Assembly: GCF_000531125.1 (NCBI RefSeq)
Contig: NZ_CBTK010000047.1
Location: forward strand, 17,235-81,234
Reading direction: 5' to 3'
Length of the DNA: 64,000 bases
DNA from: Candidatus Contendobacter odensis Run_B_J11
Lineage (GTDB): Bacteria > Pseudomonadota > Gammaproteobacteria > Competibacterales > Competibacteraceae
The translations under genes were made by a program, and so were the position numbers. Below the pieces are notes generated by a model, which did no database searches, had not been told where the DNA came from, and saw nothing but the letters and a program-made list of their open reading frames with translations. Numbering within the stretch: position 1 is the first letter of the stretch; each line of letters starts with the position of its first letter. Of this stretch, positions 1-9,365 are shown one piece after another.

Positions 1-87
1 GAGGTTGACCAGGCGGTTATAGATAACGACCAAGTACAGCACCAGCAACGTGCCAGCGACGATCAGGGTGATGGCGAAAGGATTCAT
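1..87 (-). CDS. LemA family protein, N-terminal fragment (runs off window)
   Basis: The first 87 bases, read on the minus strand, give an open 29-residue N-terminus starting at an ATG at 87 and running off the left edge. It has one hydrophobic stretch (about residues 5-22) followed by YNRLVNL. LemA proteins typically carry a single N-terminal membrane helix ending in a Y-N-x-L-V-x-L-R motif, so the match is good although only the start is visible. LemA proteins are membrane-anchored with a helical bundle outside the membrane; their role is poorly known. No clear Shine-Dalgarno sequence precedes the ATG. It is divergent from the TRAP operon, leaving 273 bases between the two starts in which no clear promoter was seen. 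Confidence 0.55.
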   Translation of the reverse strand, partial: MNPFAITLIVAGTLLVLYLVVIYNRLVNL

Positions 88-339
88 GGTAGTCGGGAAC
101 TGGGTGTGGGTCGATGAATTATAGGATAGCGCGTTGAGCCTGATCATGAATGTGGTGTTCAGCGTCAACCTGTCGTATTCGCACCTGACGCCGGCTCACT
201 CCTGGCAAGCTGCAACAATCCGATGTGATGCGCTTTGCGCGCTTTCTTAATTATTTCACCTATCCTTAACGGTCAAGGTCCCGCGTTCACGCTGACCTCG
301 ATCCAAGGACTGACATTGCATTCAGTCCGCCAATAATGA

Positions 340-1350
<1,011 letters not shown>

Positions 1351-1360
1351 CTCTCGTTCT

Positions 1361-1390
1361 CAACCCCTCCATCTCCGCATGGGGGGGTTG
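1361..1390 (+). terminator. Hairpin between dctP and dctQ (attenuator-like)
   Basis: A 10-bp stem (CAACCCCTCC at 1361-1370 with GGGGGGGTTG at 1381-1390, one T-G wobble) encloses a 10-base loop. Only TTT follows, so termination is probably partial. Such a hairpin would protect the dctP message 3' end and lower permease expression relative to the abundant binding protein. Confidence 0.5.
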
Positions 1391-1417
1391 TTTGCGCTTA
1401 CGTTCGGAGAATCCCGC

Positions 1418-2011
1418 ATGCTGATTCGTATCGCTCATCATCTGGAGGAGGGTTTCATCGCGCTGCTGCTGGCGTTGATGACCCTGATCACCTTCAGCCA
1501 GGTTATCGCCCGCTATCTGTTTGGAGCGGGCTTCGGCTGGGCGCTGGAACTGACCACCTATCTGTTCGCCTGGCTGGTTCTGTTCGGCGTTTCCTACGGC
1601 ATTAAGGTGGGCGCTCACATCGGCATCGATGTGGTGGTCCGTCAATTCCCGCACACCCTGCGCCGCACCGTCGGGCTGTTGGCGGTGCTGTGCTGCTGCG
1701 CCTACTGCATCATTTTGCTGGTCGGCGCGTTCGGCTATGTCCACAAACTGTATGTCATCGGCATCGAAGCCCAGGATCTGCCGATTCCCCGTTGGACGGC
1801 CTTCATCATGTTACCGCTGGGTCTGGCGCTGGCTCTGCTGCGATTGTTGCAAGTCGCCTGGTATACCCTGATTGGCCAGCAAGAAGGCTTACGGCTGGCT
1901 GACGAAGCTCGTGAAGCCATCGAAGCCGTCGAGGGCGTCGAGACGGTCGAGGCGGTTGAAAGCTTTGAGACCCTGCACCCCACCGCCGCCCGCAAGGAGA
2001 ACGCGCCATGA
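1418..2011 (+). CDS. dctQ: TRAP transporter small permease (DctQ family)
   Basis: Small membrane subunit of the TRAP transporter, which pairs with DctM. The 197-residue protein has four hydrophobic segments and the family-typical FSQVIARYLFGAGFGWALEL stretch after the first. I chose the ATG at 1418 because it follows a GGAG site and starts the conserved N-terminus; an upstream in-frame start at 1304 would lie inside dctP. The C-terminal tail is an unusual Glu/Val/Ala repeat (EAVEGVETVEAVE). Its stop overlaps the dctM start by four bases (ATGA), implying translational coupling. Confidence 0.9.
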   Translation: MLIRIAHHLEEGFIALLLALMTLITFSQVIARYLFGAGFGWALELTTYLFAWLVLFGVSYGIKVGAHIGIDVVVRQFPHTLRRTVGLLAVLCCCAYCIILLVGAFGYVHKLYVIGIEAQDLPIPRWTAFIMLPLGLALALLRLLQVAWYTLIGQQEGLRLADEAREAIEAVEGVETVEAVESFETLHPTAARKENAP

Positions 2012-3285
2012 CCTCCCTGTTCCTGTTCACAATGCTGTTTCTGTTCCTGGTGATGGGGGTGCCGATTGCGTTCTCGCTGGGACTGTCCAGCATCCTGACC
2101 ATCCTGTTTTTCACCAACGATTCGCTGGCCTCAATGTCGCTCAAGCTGTTCGACACCATGGAGCATTACACCCTGCTGGCGATTCCGTTCTTTATCCTGG
2201 CTTCGGCTTTTCTGACCACCGGTGGCGTTGCTCGTCGGCTGATCCGCTTTGCGATTGCGGTGGTCGGTCATGTCACCGGCGGGCTGGGCATCGCTTCGGT
2301 GCTGGCCTGTATGCTGTTCGCAGCAGTGTCGGGTTCATCGCCAGCCACGGTGGCGGCCATTGGTTCCATCGTGATCGGCGCGATGGTCAAATCCGGCTAT
2401 CCGCTGCCCTACGCTGCCGGGATGATCTGCAACGCCGGCACCCTCGGTATCCTGATTCCGCCGTCCATCGTGATGGTGGTGTACGCCGCCGCGACCGAGC
2501 AGTCGGTCGGCCAGTTGTTCATGGCGGGCGTCATTCCCGGCATTCTGCTGGGCCTGATGTTAATGGCGGCGATCTACTTCAGTGCCCGCAAATTCAAGAT
2601 TCCGGTGCAGAAGCGGGCGTCATTTCCGGAATTGATGGTTGCCACCCGCGATGCCATCTGGGGACTGGGACTGATTTTCGTAGTGATGGGTGGCATCTAT
2701 GGCGGCATCTTCACCGCGACCGAAGCCGCCGCCGTGGCGGCGGTCTACGCTTTCATCGTTGCCCTGTTCGTCCACAAGGACATGGGCTGGCCGCAAATCC
2801 CCCATGTGTTTGCCGATGCCGGCAAAGTGACGGTGATGCTGTTATTCATCATCGCCAACGCCATGCTGTTCGCCCATGTGCTGACCACCGAGCGCATCCC
2901 GCAGGTGATGGCGGAGACGATTATCGGCTGGGGCCTGGCGCCCTGGCAGTTTCTGATCGTGGTCAACATCATCCTGCTGATCGCCGGCAACTTCATGGAA
3001 CCGTCGTCAATCCTGCTGATCCTGGCGCCGATCCTGTTTCCCATCGCTACGCGACTGGGTATTGATCCGATCCATCTCGGTATCATCATGGTGGTGAATA
3101 TGGAAATCGGCATGATCACGCCGCCGGTGGGCCTGAACCTGTTCGTGACCTCGGGGATCACCGGGATGCCGCTGTGGGATGTGGTGAAGGCCGCCATGCC
3201 GTGGCTGATGGTGATGCTGACTTTCTTGATGATCATTACCTACATCCCGCAGGTCAGCCTGTTCCTGCCCCAGCTCCTGTTTTAG
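2008..3285 (+). CDS. dctM: TRAP transporter large permease (DctM family)
   Basis: Large membrane subunit, which forms the sodium-driven translocation channel of the TRAP transporter. The 425 residues are almost entirely hydrophobic, with about 12 predicted helices. DctM signatures include AIPFFILAS near residue 55, the SGSSPATVAAIG loop, GTLGILIPPSI and the C-terminal ITPPVGLNLFV motif. Start and stop overlap with dctQ couple the two permease genes. A terminator lies 18 bases after the stop. Together with dctP and dctQ this is a complete uptake system, probably for dicarboxylates or related organic acids. Confidence 0.93.
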   Translation: MTSLFLFTMLFLFLVMGVPIAFSLGLSSILTILFFTNDSLASMSLKLFDTMEHYTLLAIPFFILASAFLTTGGVARRLIRFAIAVVGHVTGGLGIASVLACMLFAAVSGSSPATVAAIGSIVIGAMVKSGYPLPYAAGMICNAGTLGILIPPSIVMVVYAAATEQSVGQLFMAGVIPGILLGLMLMAAIYFSARKFKIPVQKRASFPELMVATRDAIWGLGLIFVVMGGIYGGIFTATEAAAVAAVYAFIVALFVHKDMGWPQIPHVFADAGKVTVMLLFIIANAMLFAHVLTTERIPQVMAETIIGWGLAPWQFLIVVNIILLIAGNFMEPSSILLILAPILFPIATRLGIDPIHLGIIMVVNMEIGMITPPVGLNLFVTSGITGMPLWDVVKAAMPWLMVMLTFLMIITYIPQVSLFLPQLLF

Positions 3286-3303
3286 CCGGGTATCGGGTTG
3301 AAA

Positions 3304-3335
3304 AAAGGGGGCGATCTTATCAGTCCGCCCCCTTT
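3304..3335. terminator. Bidirectional intrinsic terminator
   Basis: A perfect 10-bp stem, AAAGGGGGCG (3304-3313) with CGCCCCCTTT (3326-3335), is flanked by an A run on the left and T-rich sequence on the right. It lies between the convergent ends of dctM and the M15 peptidase gene and can serve both; the T run is longer in the minus direction. Confidence 0.8.
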
Positions 3336-3359
3336 CTCATTAATTTGCCCACCGTCAGT

Positions 3360-3953
3360 TTAACCCCAGTAGCGCACCGGTCCGCTGTCGATGTGGACGA
3401 AGTTGGCGCCGGGGTAATACCCGACCCCGCCCGCGCCCAGGGAACGGGCCGCCTGACACACATCCCAGACCCGGTTGCCGGGAACCCGGATATCGAGCGC
3501 CATGGCCTGAATGTGGTAGCTGTTGCGCGCTACGCCCCGGCTGCGCTCGCATAACATCCAATTCGTGGACGGCGAGCGATAGCCGCTGATGATATGCACC
3601 GGGCGGCCTAAACCCAATTGCAACTGCATGGCGTAAAGCTGGTCCAGCACATTGGGGTCAAATTGCTTGACCTGATCATTATGATAATCGCGTAACGCCC
3701 AACTGATCTCCTTGAGAGACTCACGGATATAGCCTTCGCGCGGCGTCCAGTAGACTTGGCGGATGGTCTCGCCGGTGTTGGGGTTATGGAACAAGAGATA
3801 ACGTTCACGTAAAACCGCCGCTTTGAGCAGATCAGGGGCCAGCGCCAGGGCGCCGATACCGCCTGCCATCCATTTCAGGAACCCACGCCGACTTGCTTCC
3901 GGCTGCTCTTTCCCCATCCCGCTGCTCGGTTGGAGCGTCATATTTGCTCGCAT
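3360..3953 (-). CDS. YcbK/DUF882-type peptidase M15 family protein with Tat signal
   Basis: Probable periplasmic zinc peptidase of the YcbK (MepK-like, DUF882) family; relatives cleave peptidoglycan cross-links. The 197-residue protein has a twin-arginine signal (RRGFLKW, residues 22-28) and a hydrophobic stretch to about residue 42. The metal-site residues are visible: H147 and D154 in SYHIQAMALD and H187 in FVHIDSGPVRYWG at the C-terminus. Length and the GYRSP motif (residues 124-128) match the family. GGGAGG lies upstream of the chosen ATG, with somewhat long spacing. It stands alone and converges on dctM. Confidence 0.87.
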   Translation of the reverse strand: MRANMTLQPSSGMGKEQPEASRRGFLKWMAGGIGALALAPDLLKAAVLRERYLLFHNPNTGETIRQVYWTPREGYIRESLKEISWALRDYHNDQVKQFDPNVLDQLYAMQLQLGLGRPVHIISGYRSPSTNWMLCERSRGVARNSYHIQAMALDIRVPGNRVWDVCQAARSLGAGGVGYYPGANFVHIDSGPVRYWG

Positions 3954-3959
3954 TTCTTT

Positions 3960-4298
3960 TACATCCTCCCAGCAATTGAATTTTTCTTTACTCTAACCAA
4001 ATTAGCTTTCTTAAAGCAAGAATCAGTTGTGCCAATACGCTTGTGTCATTAAGCAACAAAAAGGCTATTGCATTTTTTTGTCCAACTTTTCAAAAGATTT
4101 TAATAGAACAAAATATCAGCACTAAAAGAAGTCGGAAAAAGAAACGCGAGTGCAGAAAAAAAATTAGATTAAAAAGTAAGTTATGTAAAATCATTCCACT
4201 GTCACAATTATTTATTATCAAAAATAAACAAAAAATTATCTTTATTACAACTTATTATTAAAATGGCAAATTAACTACGAGCGCTTTGCAAGGTATTT
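3960..4298. other. AT-rich divergent intergenic region
   Basis: About 340 bases between the divergent M15 peptidase and ybaK genes are strikingly rich in A and T (poly-A and poly-T tracts) compared with the GC-rich neighbours. A 72-codon reading frame from a GTG at 4043 is Lys/Ile/Asn-rich, lacks a ribosome site and resembles no family, so I do not call it a gene. Promoters for both flanking genes presumably lie here, but no clear -35/-10 pair stands out. Confidence 0.6.
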
Positions 4299-4787
4299 AT
4301 GAGCAAGGAAAAATTTCCAATGACACCCGCGATCCGGTTGTTGCTAAAACACAACATTACCTTTACCAGCCACCTCTACCCCTACCAAGAACGCGGCGGT
4401 ACTGCGCACAGTGCGCATTGTCTGAACGTGGATGAGCATTGCGTGATCAAGACCTTGATCATGGAGGATGAGCGCCGGCAACCGCTGATCGTGCTGATGC
4501 ACGGCGACCGCAAGGTTTCCACTAAAGAATTGGCGCGGCGGCAGGAGGTCAAGACCATCACCTCCTGCGATCCCGCCGTCGCCAACAAGCACAGTGGCTA
4601 TCAAGTCGGCGGCACCTCGCCCTTTGGCACCCGCAAAATCATGCCGGTGTATATGGAAAGCAGCATCCTGGATTTGCCACAGATTTATATCAACGGTGGC
4701 AAACGCGGTTTTTTGATCGGAATGACGCCGACTGAGGTTCAGCGCGTGCTGCAACCAACGCTGGTTGAGGTGGCTATTGAGGGTTAA
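4299..4787 (+). CDS. ybaK: Cys-tRNA(Pro)/Cys-tRNA(Cys) deacylase, YbaK family
   Basis: Trans-editing enzyme that hydrolyses Cys mis-attached to tRNA(Pro). The 162-residue protein matches the YbaK/EbsC fold by its ordered motifs: TAHSAHCLNVDEHCVIKTLI near residues 34-53, HGDRKVSTKELAR near 69-81, and SGYQVGGTSPFGTRK near 99-113, which contains the GxxSPFG substrate loop. Length is normal. The stop is three bases before the rlmKL start, so the two are probably co-transcribed. No strong ribosome site is seen upstream of the ATG. Confidence 0.92.
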   Translation: MSKEKFPMTPAIRLLLKHNITFTSHLYPYQERGGTAHSAHCLNVDEHCVIKTLIMEDERRQPLIVLMHGDRKVSTKELARRQEVKTITSCDPAVANKHSGYQVGGTSPFGTRKIMPVYMESSILDLPQIYINGGKRGFLIGMTPTEVQRVLQPTLVEVAIEG

Positions 4788-4790
4788 CGA

Positions 4791-6947
4791 ATGAGTGAAC
4801 AAACTTTTTTTGCCACCGCGCCAGCAGGCGTTGAACTGTTGCTGGCAGCGGAACTGGTTGAACTGGGTGCGGCGACGGCCCAAGCCGCTCGCGGCGGGAT
4901 TTTATTCCGAGGGCCGCTGGAATTGGGGTATCGCGCTTGCCTGTGGTCGCGCACCGCCAGCCGGGTGTTGTTACCGCTGGCGGAATTTCCTGCTGCTGAC
5001 GCCGAAGCGCTCTACGCCGGTATCCACGATCTGCCTTGGGAAAACCATCTGGCGCCGGACGGGACCCTGAGTATTGAATTTAATGGCAGCGGTCCCGGCA
5101 TTGACCATAGCCACTACGGCGCACAGCGGGTCAAGGATGCCATTGTGGATCGATTCCGGGCACGTTGCGGCGAACGACCGAGCATAGATTCACGGCAGCC
5201 GGATCTGCGGATTCACGCCCATTGGCGGAATGGACAGGTGACGGTCAGCCTCGATCTGTCGGGGGACAGTCTGCATCGGCGGGGCTACCGCGAGGCCACT
5301 GTGACTGCGCCGTTGAAAGAAACGCTGGCTGCTGCACTGCTGTTAAAAGCCGGCTGGCCGGCTATCGCTGCGGCGGGTGGACCCCTGATCGATCCGTTAT
5401 GTGGTTCCGGCACCCTGATAATTGAAGCTGCCTGGATGGCGGGCGACCACGCACCGGGCCTGCTGCGGAGTCATTGGGGATTCAGTGGTTGGTTGGGCCA
5501 TGTTCCTGCGCTGTGGAACCGGCTGCTGGCTGAGGCGGATGAACGCTGTGCCGTGGGTCAGAGCCGGATTCCACCGTTGTTCGCCAGCGATCACGATTCA
5601 AAAGCGGTGCGGGCAACGCTGATCAATACCGGGCGCGCCGGCGTCGCGGATCGGGTGCGGGTCGAGCGGCGGGAATGGGCTACGGTCAAACCGCCACCGG
5701 GTCCGCCGGGATTGCTGATCGCCAATCCGCCTTACGGCGAACGAATGGGCGAAACCGATGATGTGAGCGCCTTATACATTCAGTTGGGCGAGCGGCTGAA
5801 AAGCCACTTCGGCGGCTGGCGGGCGGCGTTGTTCACCGGTGCGCCTGAACTCGGCAAGCGGATGGGACTGCGCGCCCACAAAACCAATGTCTTCTACAAC
5901 GGCCCGCTGGAATGCCGACTGCTGCAATTTCGAGTTGAGCCGGAATTTTTCGTGGATCGGGACGCCGCCGACCGCCATGCTCGCGCTGCCGCACTGAATC
6001 GAGCGATCAGCGATGGAGCTGATGGCTTCATCAACCGGCTGCGTAAAAATCTGCGCCATCTGGGCCGTTGGGCGGAACGGGAAGGAGTGAGTTGCTACCG
6101 TATTTATGATGCGGACCTGCCGGAATACGCGGTCGCAATAGACCGCTATGAACAATGGCTGCATGTGCAGGAATACGCTCCGCCCTCCAGCATCGATCCC
6201 GCCCGCGCTCAACAGCGGCTGGAACAGGTGATAGCGGTATTGCCCGCAGTGCTGGAACTGCCGCCGGATCAGGTTGTTCTCAAAGTTCGGCAACGGCAGA
6301 AGGGCGCCAGCCAGTACCAGAAACAGGCGGAACAGGGCCGCTTCCATGAAGTCCATGAGGGACCGGCGCGGTTGCTGGTCAACTTCACCGACTACCTGGA
6401 CACCGGCCTGTTTCTCGACCATCGCCTCACCCGGCAACTGCTGCGGGAACAGGCGACCGGGCGACGCTTCCTCAATCTGTTCGGCTACACCGGCACCGCC
6501 ACGGTTCACGCCGCACTGGGCGGTGCAACCAGCACCACGACGGTCGATTTATCAGCGACTTATCTGGACTGGGCACGGCGCAATCTGGAACTGAACGGGA
6601 TTCACGGTTCCCAGCACCAGTTGATCCGGGCCGACTGTCGGCAATGGCTGACGCGGACGCTGGATCGCTACGACCTGATCTTTCTCGACCCGCCTACCTT
6701 CTCCAATTCCCGGCAGTTGACCGAGAGCTTCGATATTCAGCGCGATCAGGTTGAACTGCTGCGGCAAACCCTGCGACTACTGGCACCTGGCGGGGTGCTG
6801 ATTTTTTCCACCAATCACCGCAAATTTCGGCTGGAGGTAGCGGCGCTGGCCGATATCCATCTCGAAGACTGGAGCCGACGCACCCTGCCGCCTGATTTCG
6901 CCCGCGATCCAAAAATTCACCGCTGCTGGCGCATTACGCAAAGTTAA
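4791..6947 (+). CDS. rlmL: Bifunctional 23S rRNA methyltransferase RlmKL (m7G2069 / m2G2445)
   Basis: A two-domain RNA methyltransferase that makes m2G2445 (N-terminal RlmL half) and m7G2069 (C-terminal RlmK half) in 23S rRNA during ribosome assembly. The 718-residue length fits the fused gammaproteobacterial form. A THUMP-type RNA-binding region comes first, then an N2-guanine methylase with DPLCGSGT and NPPYGERM (about residues 311-318). The second SAM domain has the NLFGYTGTATVHAA loop and FLDPPTFSNS at about 630. It follows ybaK closely. Confidence 0.95.
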   Translation: MSEQTFFATAPAGVELLLAAELVELGAATAQAARGGILFRGPLELGYRACLWSRTASRVLLPLAEFPAADAEALYAGIHDLPWENHLAPDGTLSIEFNGSGPGIDHSHYGAQRVKDAIVDRFRARCGERPSIDSRQPDLRIHAHWRNGQVTVSLDLSGDSLHRRGYREATVTAPLKETLAAALLLKAGWPAIAAAGGPLIDPLCGSGTLIIEAAWMAGDHAPGLLRSHWGFSGWLGHVPALWNRLLAEADERCAVGQSRIPPLFASDHDSKAVRATLINTGRAGVADRVRVERREWATVKPPPGPPGLLIANPPYGERMGETDDVSALYIQLGERLKSHFGGWRAALFTGAPELGKRMGLRAHKTNVFYNGPLECRLLQFRVEPEFFVDRDAADRHARAAALNRAISDGADGFINRLRKNLRHLGRWAEREGVSCYRIYDADLPEYAVAIDRYEQWLHVQEYAPPSSIDPARAQQRLEQVIAVLPAVLELPPDQVVLKVRQRQKGASQYQKQAEQGRFHEVHEGPARLLVNFTDYLDTGLFLDHRLTRQLLREQATGRRFLNLFGYTGTATVHAALGGATSTTTVDLSATYLDWARRNLELNGIHGSQHQLIRADCRQWLTRTLDRYDLIFLDPPTFSNSRQLTESFDIQRDQVELLRQTLRLLAPGGVLIFSTNHRKFRLEVAALADIHLEDWSRRTLPPDFARDPKIHRCWRITQS

Positions 6948-7040
6948 AGGCCGGTAATCGGCATATAATTCATACGGGTACTCTGTGAAACGCACCAGTC
7001 GCCCACGACATTTTGGTTCGCGCGGCATAGGAGGATCAAC

Positions 7041-8747
7041 ATGAACACGCAGACGATCAGCAACCCATCCGCTTCCCCACCCCCTGGATCGCAGCTCGAC
7101 CCGTTTGATATCGTCGGATCGAGCTTGGCGGTGCAGCAATTCTGGTTGCGCCAGCCGGAGCGGTTGGCCACCGTTCTGCAAAATTTGGCTCTGGATGCCC
7201 ACCGGGTGCATGACCGCTTCGCCCGAACCAGCCTCGGCATTCCCAGTGAACCGGCGGTGGCCGCAGTCATCCATGACCAGCGCTTTCAGAATTCGGCATG
7301 GATCGAACAGCCCGGATTTGCCTACCTGAAAGAAATGTACCTGCTCTACAGCCGTTATCTGGAAGACACCATTTACGCCACCGAGGACATCGATCCCACT
7401 CAACGGCAGCGGGCGGCATTCTGGGTTCGGCAATGGCTGGACGCTATCGCTCCCACCAATTTCTTCTGGACCAACCCGGAAGCGTTACGACGCGGCTTCG
7501 CCAGTCACGGCTTCAGCGTCCTGTCGGGTTTGCAAAACTGGCTACGCGATCTTGCTGCTGGCAATGTGCGGATGGTGGAACCGGATGCGTTTCAGATTGG
7601 TCGCGATCTGGCCGCCACCCCCGGTCAAGTGGTGCTGCGTAACGAGCTGCTGGAACTGATCCAGTACACACCCACTACTGACCAGGTTCGGGCGATACCG
7701 GTGGTGCTGGTGGCACCGTGGATCAACAAGTACTACATCATGGATCTCGGCCCGGATAACAGTCTGGTGCGCTTCCTGCGCGATCAAGGCTTCACCGTGT
7801 TCATCACCAGTTGGAAAAATCCGGGTCCTGAAGCCCGTGCAGCGACGCTCGACGATTACCTGCTCAAGGGAGTACGACCGGCGCTGGAAGCGGCACGCGC
7901 CATCTGCGGCGTTCCCCAGGTACACGCCACCGGCTACTGCCTGGGGGGTACCTCGCTGGCGCTGCTACTGGCCTGGTTCAACGCCGATCCCACCGACCGC
8001 GCCGCTCACCCGATTGCCCACTGGACTACTTTTACCACCTTGGTGGATTTCAGCGATCCCGGCGAAATTGGCGTGTTCCTGAGCGAAAACAGCTTCGAGT
8101 TCCTGCGCAAGCGGATGAACAAAGTGGGCTATCTGGATGGCGCCGACATGGCCAGCGCGTTTCGGATGCTGCGACCCAATAACCTGATTTGGCATTACGT
8201 GATGCATAGCTACCTGTACGGCGAAGAATTGCCGCCCAGCGACGTGCTGTTCTGGAATTGCGACACCACGCGGATGCCGGCAGCGATGCACGAGTTTTAT
8301 CTGCGAGAACTGTATCTGAATAACCGGTTGGTGCAGGGTAGCCTGGAGATTGGCGGGCGCCGGCTGGATTTGGGGGCCATTCAGCAACCGCTATACGCCG
8401 TCGGGGCGGAACAGGATCACATCGCGCCCTGGAAACAGACCTTCCGGCTGTGTGGGCTGATCGGTGGGCCAGCGCGTTATGTGCTGGCCACCTCCGGGCA
8501 CATCCTCGGCATCATCAATCCACCGGTCACGCCCCCCAAACGGCGCTACTGGGTGGGTGATGCCAGCGGATCACAGGACGCCGCCGCGTGGCAGGAAGCC
8601 ACTGCTAAAGCGCAGGGATCGTGGTGGGAGGATTGGGTTCGCTGGCTGAACGAACGCTGCGGCCCGCTGGGACCGCCGCCGCCGCTCGGAAACAGCCAAT
8701 ATCCACCGCTGGATACGGCGCCAGGACGGTATGTACTGGAAAAGTAA
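7041..8747 (+). CDS. phaC: Class I poly(3-hydroxyalkanoate) synthase
   Basis: Polymerises 3-hydroxyacyl-CoA into PHA storage granules. The 568 residues show the PhaC N-terminal domain and an alpha/beta-hydrolase core. The lipase-like box GYCLGG places the nucleophile at C300; the other catalytic residues are D459 (in QDHIAP) and H487 (in SGHILGIINPP). Their spacing fits class I synthases, which act without PhaE or PhaR. An AGGAGG site precedes the ATG. No phaA, phaB or phasin gene is adjacent, so precursor supply is encoded elsewhere. With the WS/DGAT at 34.3 kb this points to a storage-accumulating lifestyle. Confidence 0.94.
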   Translation: MNTQTISNPSASPPPGSQLDPFDIVGSSLAVQQFWLRQPERLATVLQNLALDAHRVHDRFARTSLGIPSEPAVAAVIHDQRFQNSAWIEQPGFAYLKEMYLLYSRYLEDTIYATEDIDPTQRQRAAFWVRQWLDAIAPTNFFWTNPEALRRGFASHGFSVLSGLQNWLRDLAAGNVRMVEPDAFQIGRDLAATPGQVVLRNELLELIQYTPTTDQVRAIPVVLVAPWINKYYIMDLGPDNSLVRFLRDQGFTVFITSWKNPGPEARAATLDDYLLKGVRPALEAARAICGVPQVHATGYCLGGTSLALLLAWFNADPTDRAAHPIAHWTTFTTLVDFSDPGEIGVFLSENSFEFLRKRMNKVGYLDGADMASAFRMLRPNNLIWHYVMHSYLYGEELPPSDVLFWNCDTTRMPAAMHEFYLRELYLNNRLVQGSLEIGGRRLDLGAIQQPLYAVGAEQDHIAPWKQTFRLCGLIGGPARYVLATSGHILGIINPPVTPPKRRYWVGDASGSQDAAAWQEATAKAQGSWWEDWVRWLNERCGPLGPPPPLGNSQYPPLDTAPGRYVLEK

Positions 8748-8757
8748 GCGGCGGCAG

Positions 8758-8774
8758 TGAGTAAGTGTTACTCA
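8758..8774. other. Small hairpin between convergent phaC and adenosyltransferase genes
   Basis: TGAGTAA (8758-8764) and TTACTCA (8768-8774) form a 7-bp stem with a 3-base loop in the 36-base gap between convergent genes. There is no T run, so terminator function is only possible. Confidence 0.3.
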
Positions 8775-8783
8775 GCCCTAAGC

Positions 8784-9350
8784 TCAACCCGTCGGCTGTT
8801 CGGTGCGGTTTGGATTACGCCATAGCACCTCGACCCCGCCATCATCGCGGGCCAGAATCCGGCACAGTACGAAGAGCAGGTCTGACAGCCGGTTCAGATA
8901 AACCCGCACCGATTCACCGACCTCTTCCTCCCGCGCCAGTGACACCACTCGTCGCTCGGCGCGGCGGCAAGTCGCCCGCGCCATGTGGCAATCAGCCGCC
9001 GCCCGCCCGCCGCCCGGCAGAATAAACTCCTTGAGCGGCGGTAATTGCACGTTGAACTCATTCAGCAAGGCTTCCAGTCGGGTCACATCCTGCTCCTTGA
9101 CTGCCTGGTAACCAGGGATGCTCAGTTCTCCACCCAGATCAAACAGCTTGTGCTGCACTTCTTGTAAACAGTCACGAATTTCCATACGCAAGTCATGCAC
9201 CAGCACCCGGCCAATCGTACAGTTCAACTCATCCACCGCACCAATCGCTTCAATCCGCAAACAATCCTTGCTAACCCGTTCGCCGTTGCCCAGCCCAGTC
9301 GTACCTTCGTCACCGGTGCGGGTGTAAATTTTGGAAAGTCGGTTGCCCAT
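8784..9350 (-). CDS. Cob(I)alamin adenosyltransferase, PduO type
   Basis: Transfers the adenosyl group of ATP to cob(I)alamin to make coenzyme B12. The 188-residue protein starts with IYTRTGDEGTTGLGNG, the ATP-binding N-terminal motif of PduO-type enzymes. It continues with the four-helix-bundle signature FILPGGG, MARATCRRAERR and NRLSDLLFVLCR. I chose the ATG at 9350 because GAGGA lies just upstream; an in-frame start 15 bases earlier is possible. It converges on phaC. No B12 riboswitch was recognised upstream. The window also holds cobM, so the organism probably makes or salvages cobalamin. Confidence 0.92.
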   Translation of the reverse strand: MGNRLSKIYTRTGDEGTTGLGNGERVSKDCLRIEAIGAVDELNCTIGRVLVHDLRMEIRDCLQEVQHKLFDLGGELSIPGYQAVKEQDVTRLEALLNEFNVQLPPLKEFILPGGGRAAADCHMARATCRRAERRVVSLAREEEVGESVRVYLNRLSDLLFVLCRILARDDGGVEVLWRNPNRTEQPTG

Positions 9351-9365
9351 CGTTTCATTCCTCAT

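Noticed and set aside
1872..3065. 397-codon frame overlapping dctQ and dctM
   Set aside because: Alternate-frame shadow of clear TRAP permease genes; high Arg/Pro/His content typical of shifted frames.
4043..4261. 72-codon reading frame in an AT-rich spacer
   Set aside because: Lys/Ile/Asn-rich translation of A/T tracts, GTG start without ribosome site, no family resemblance.
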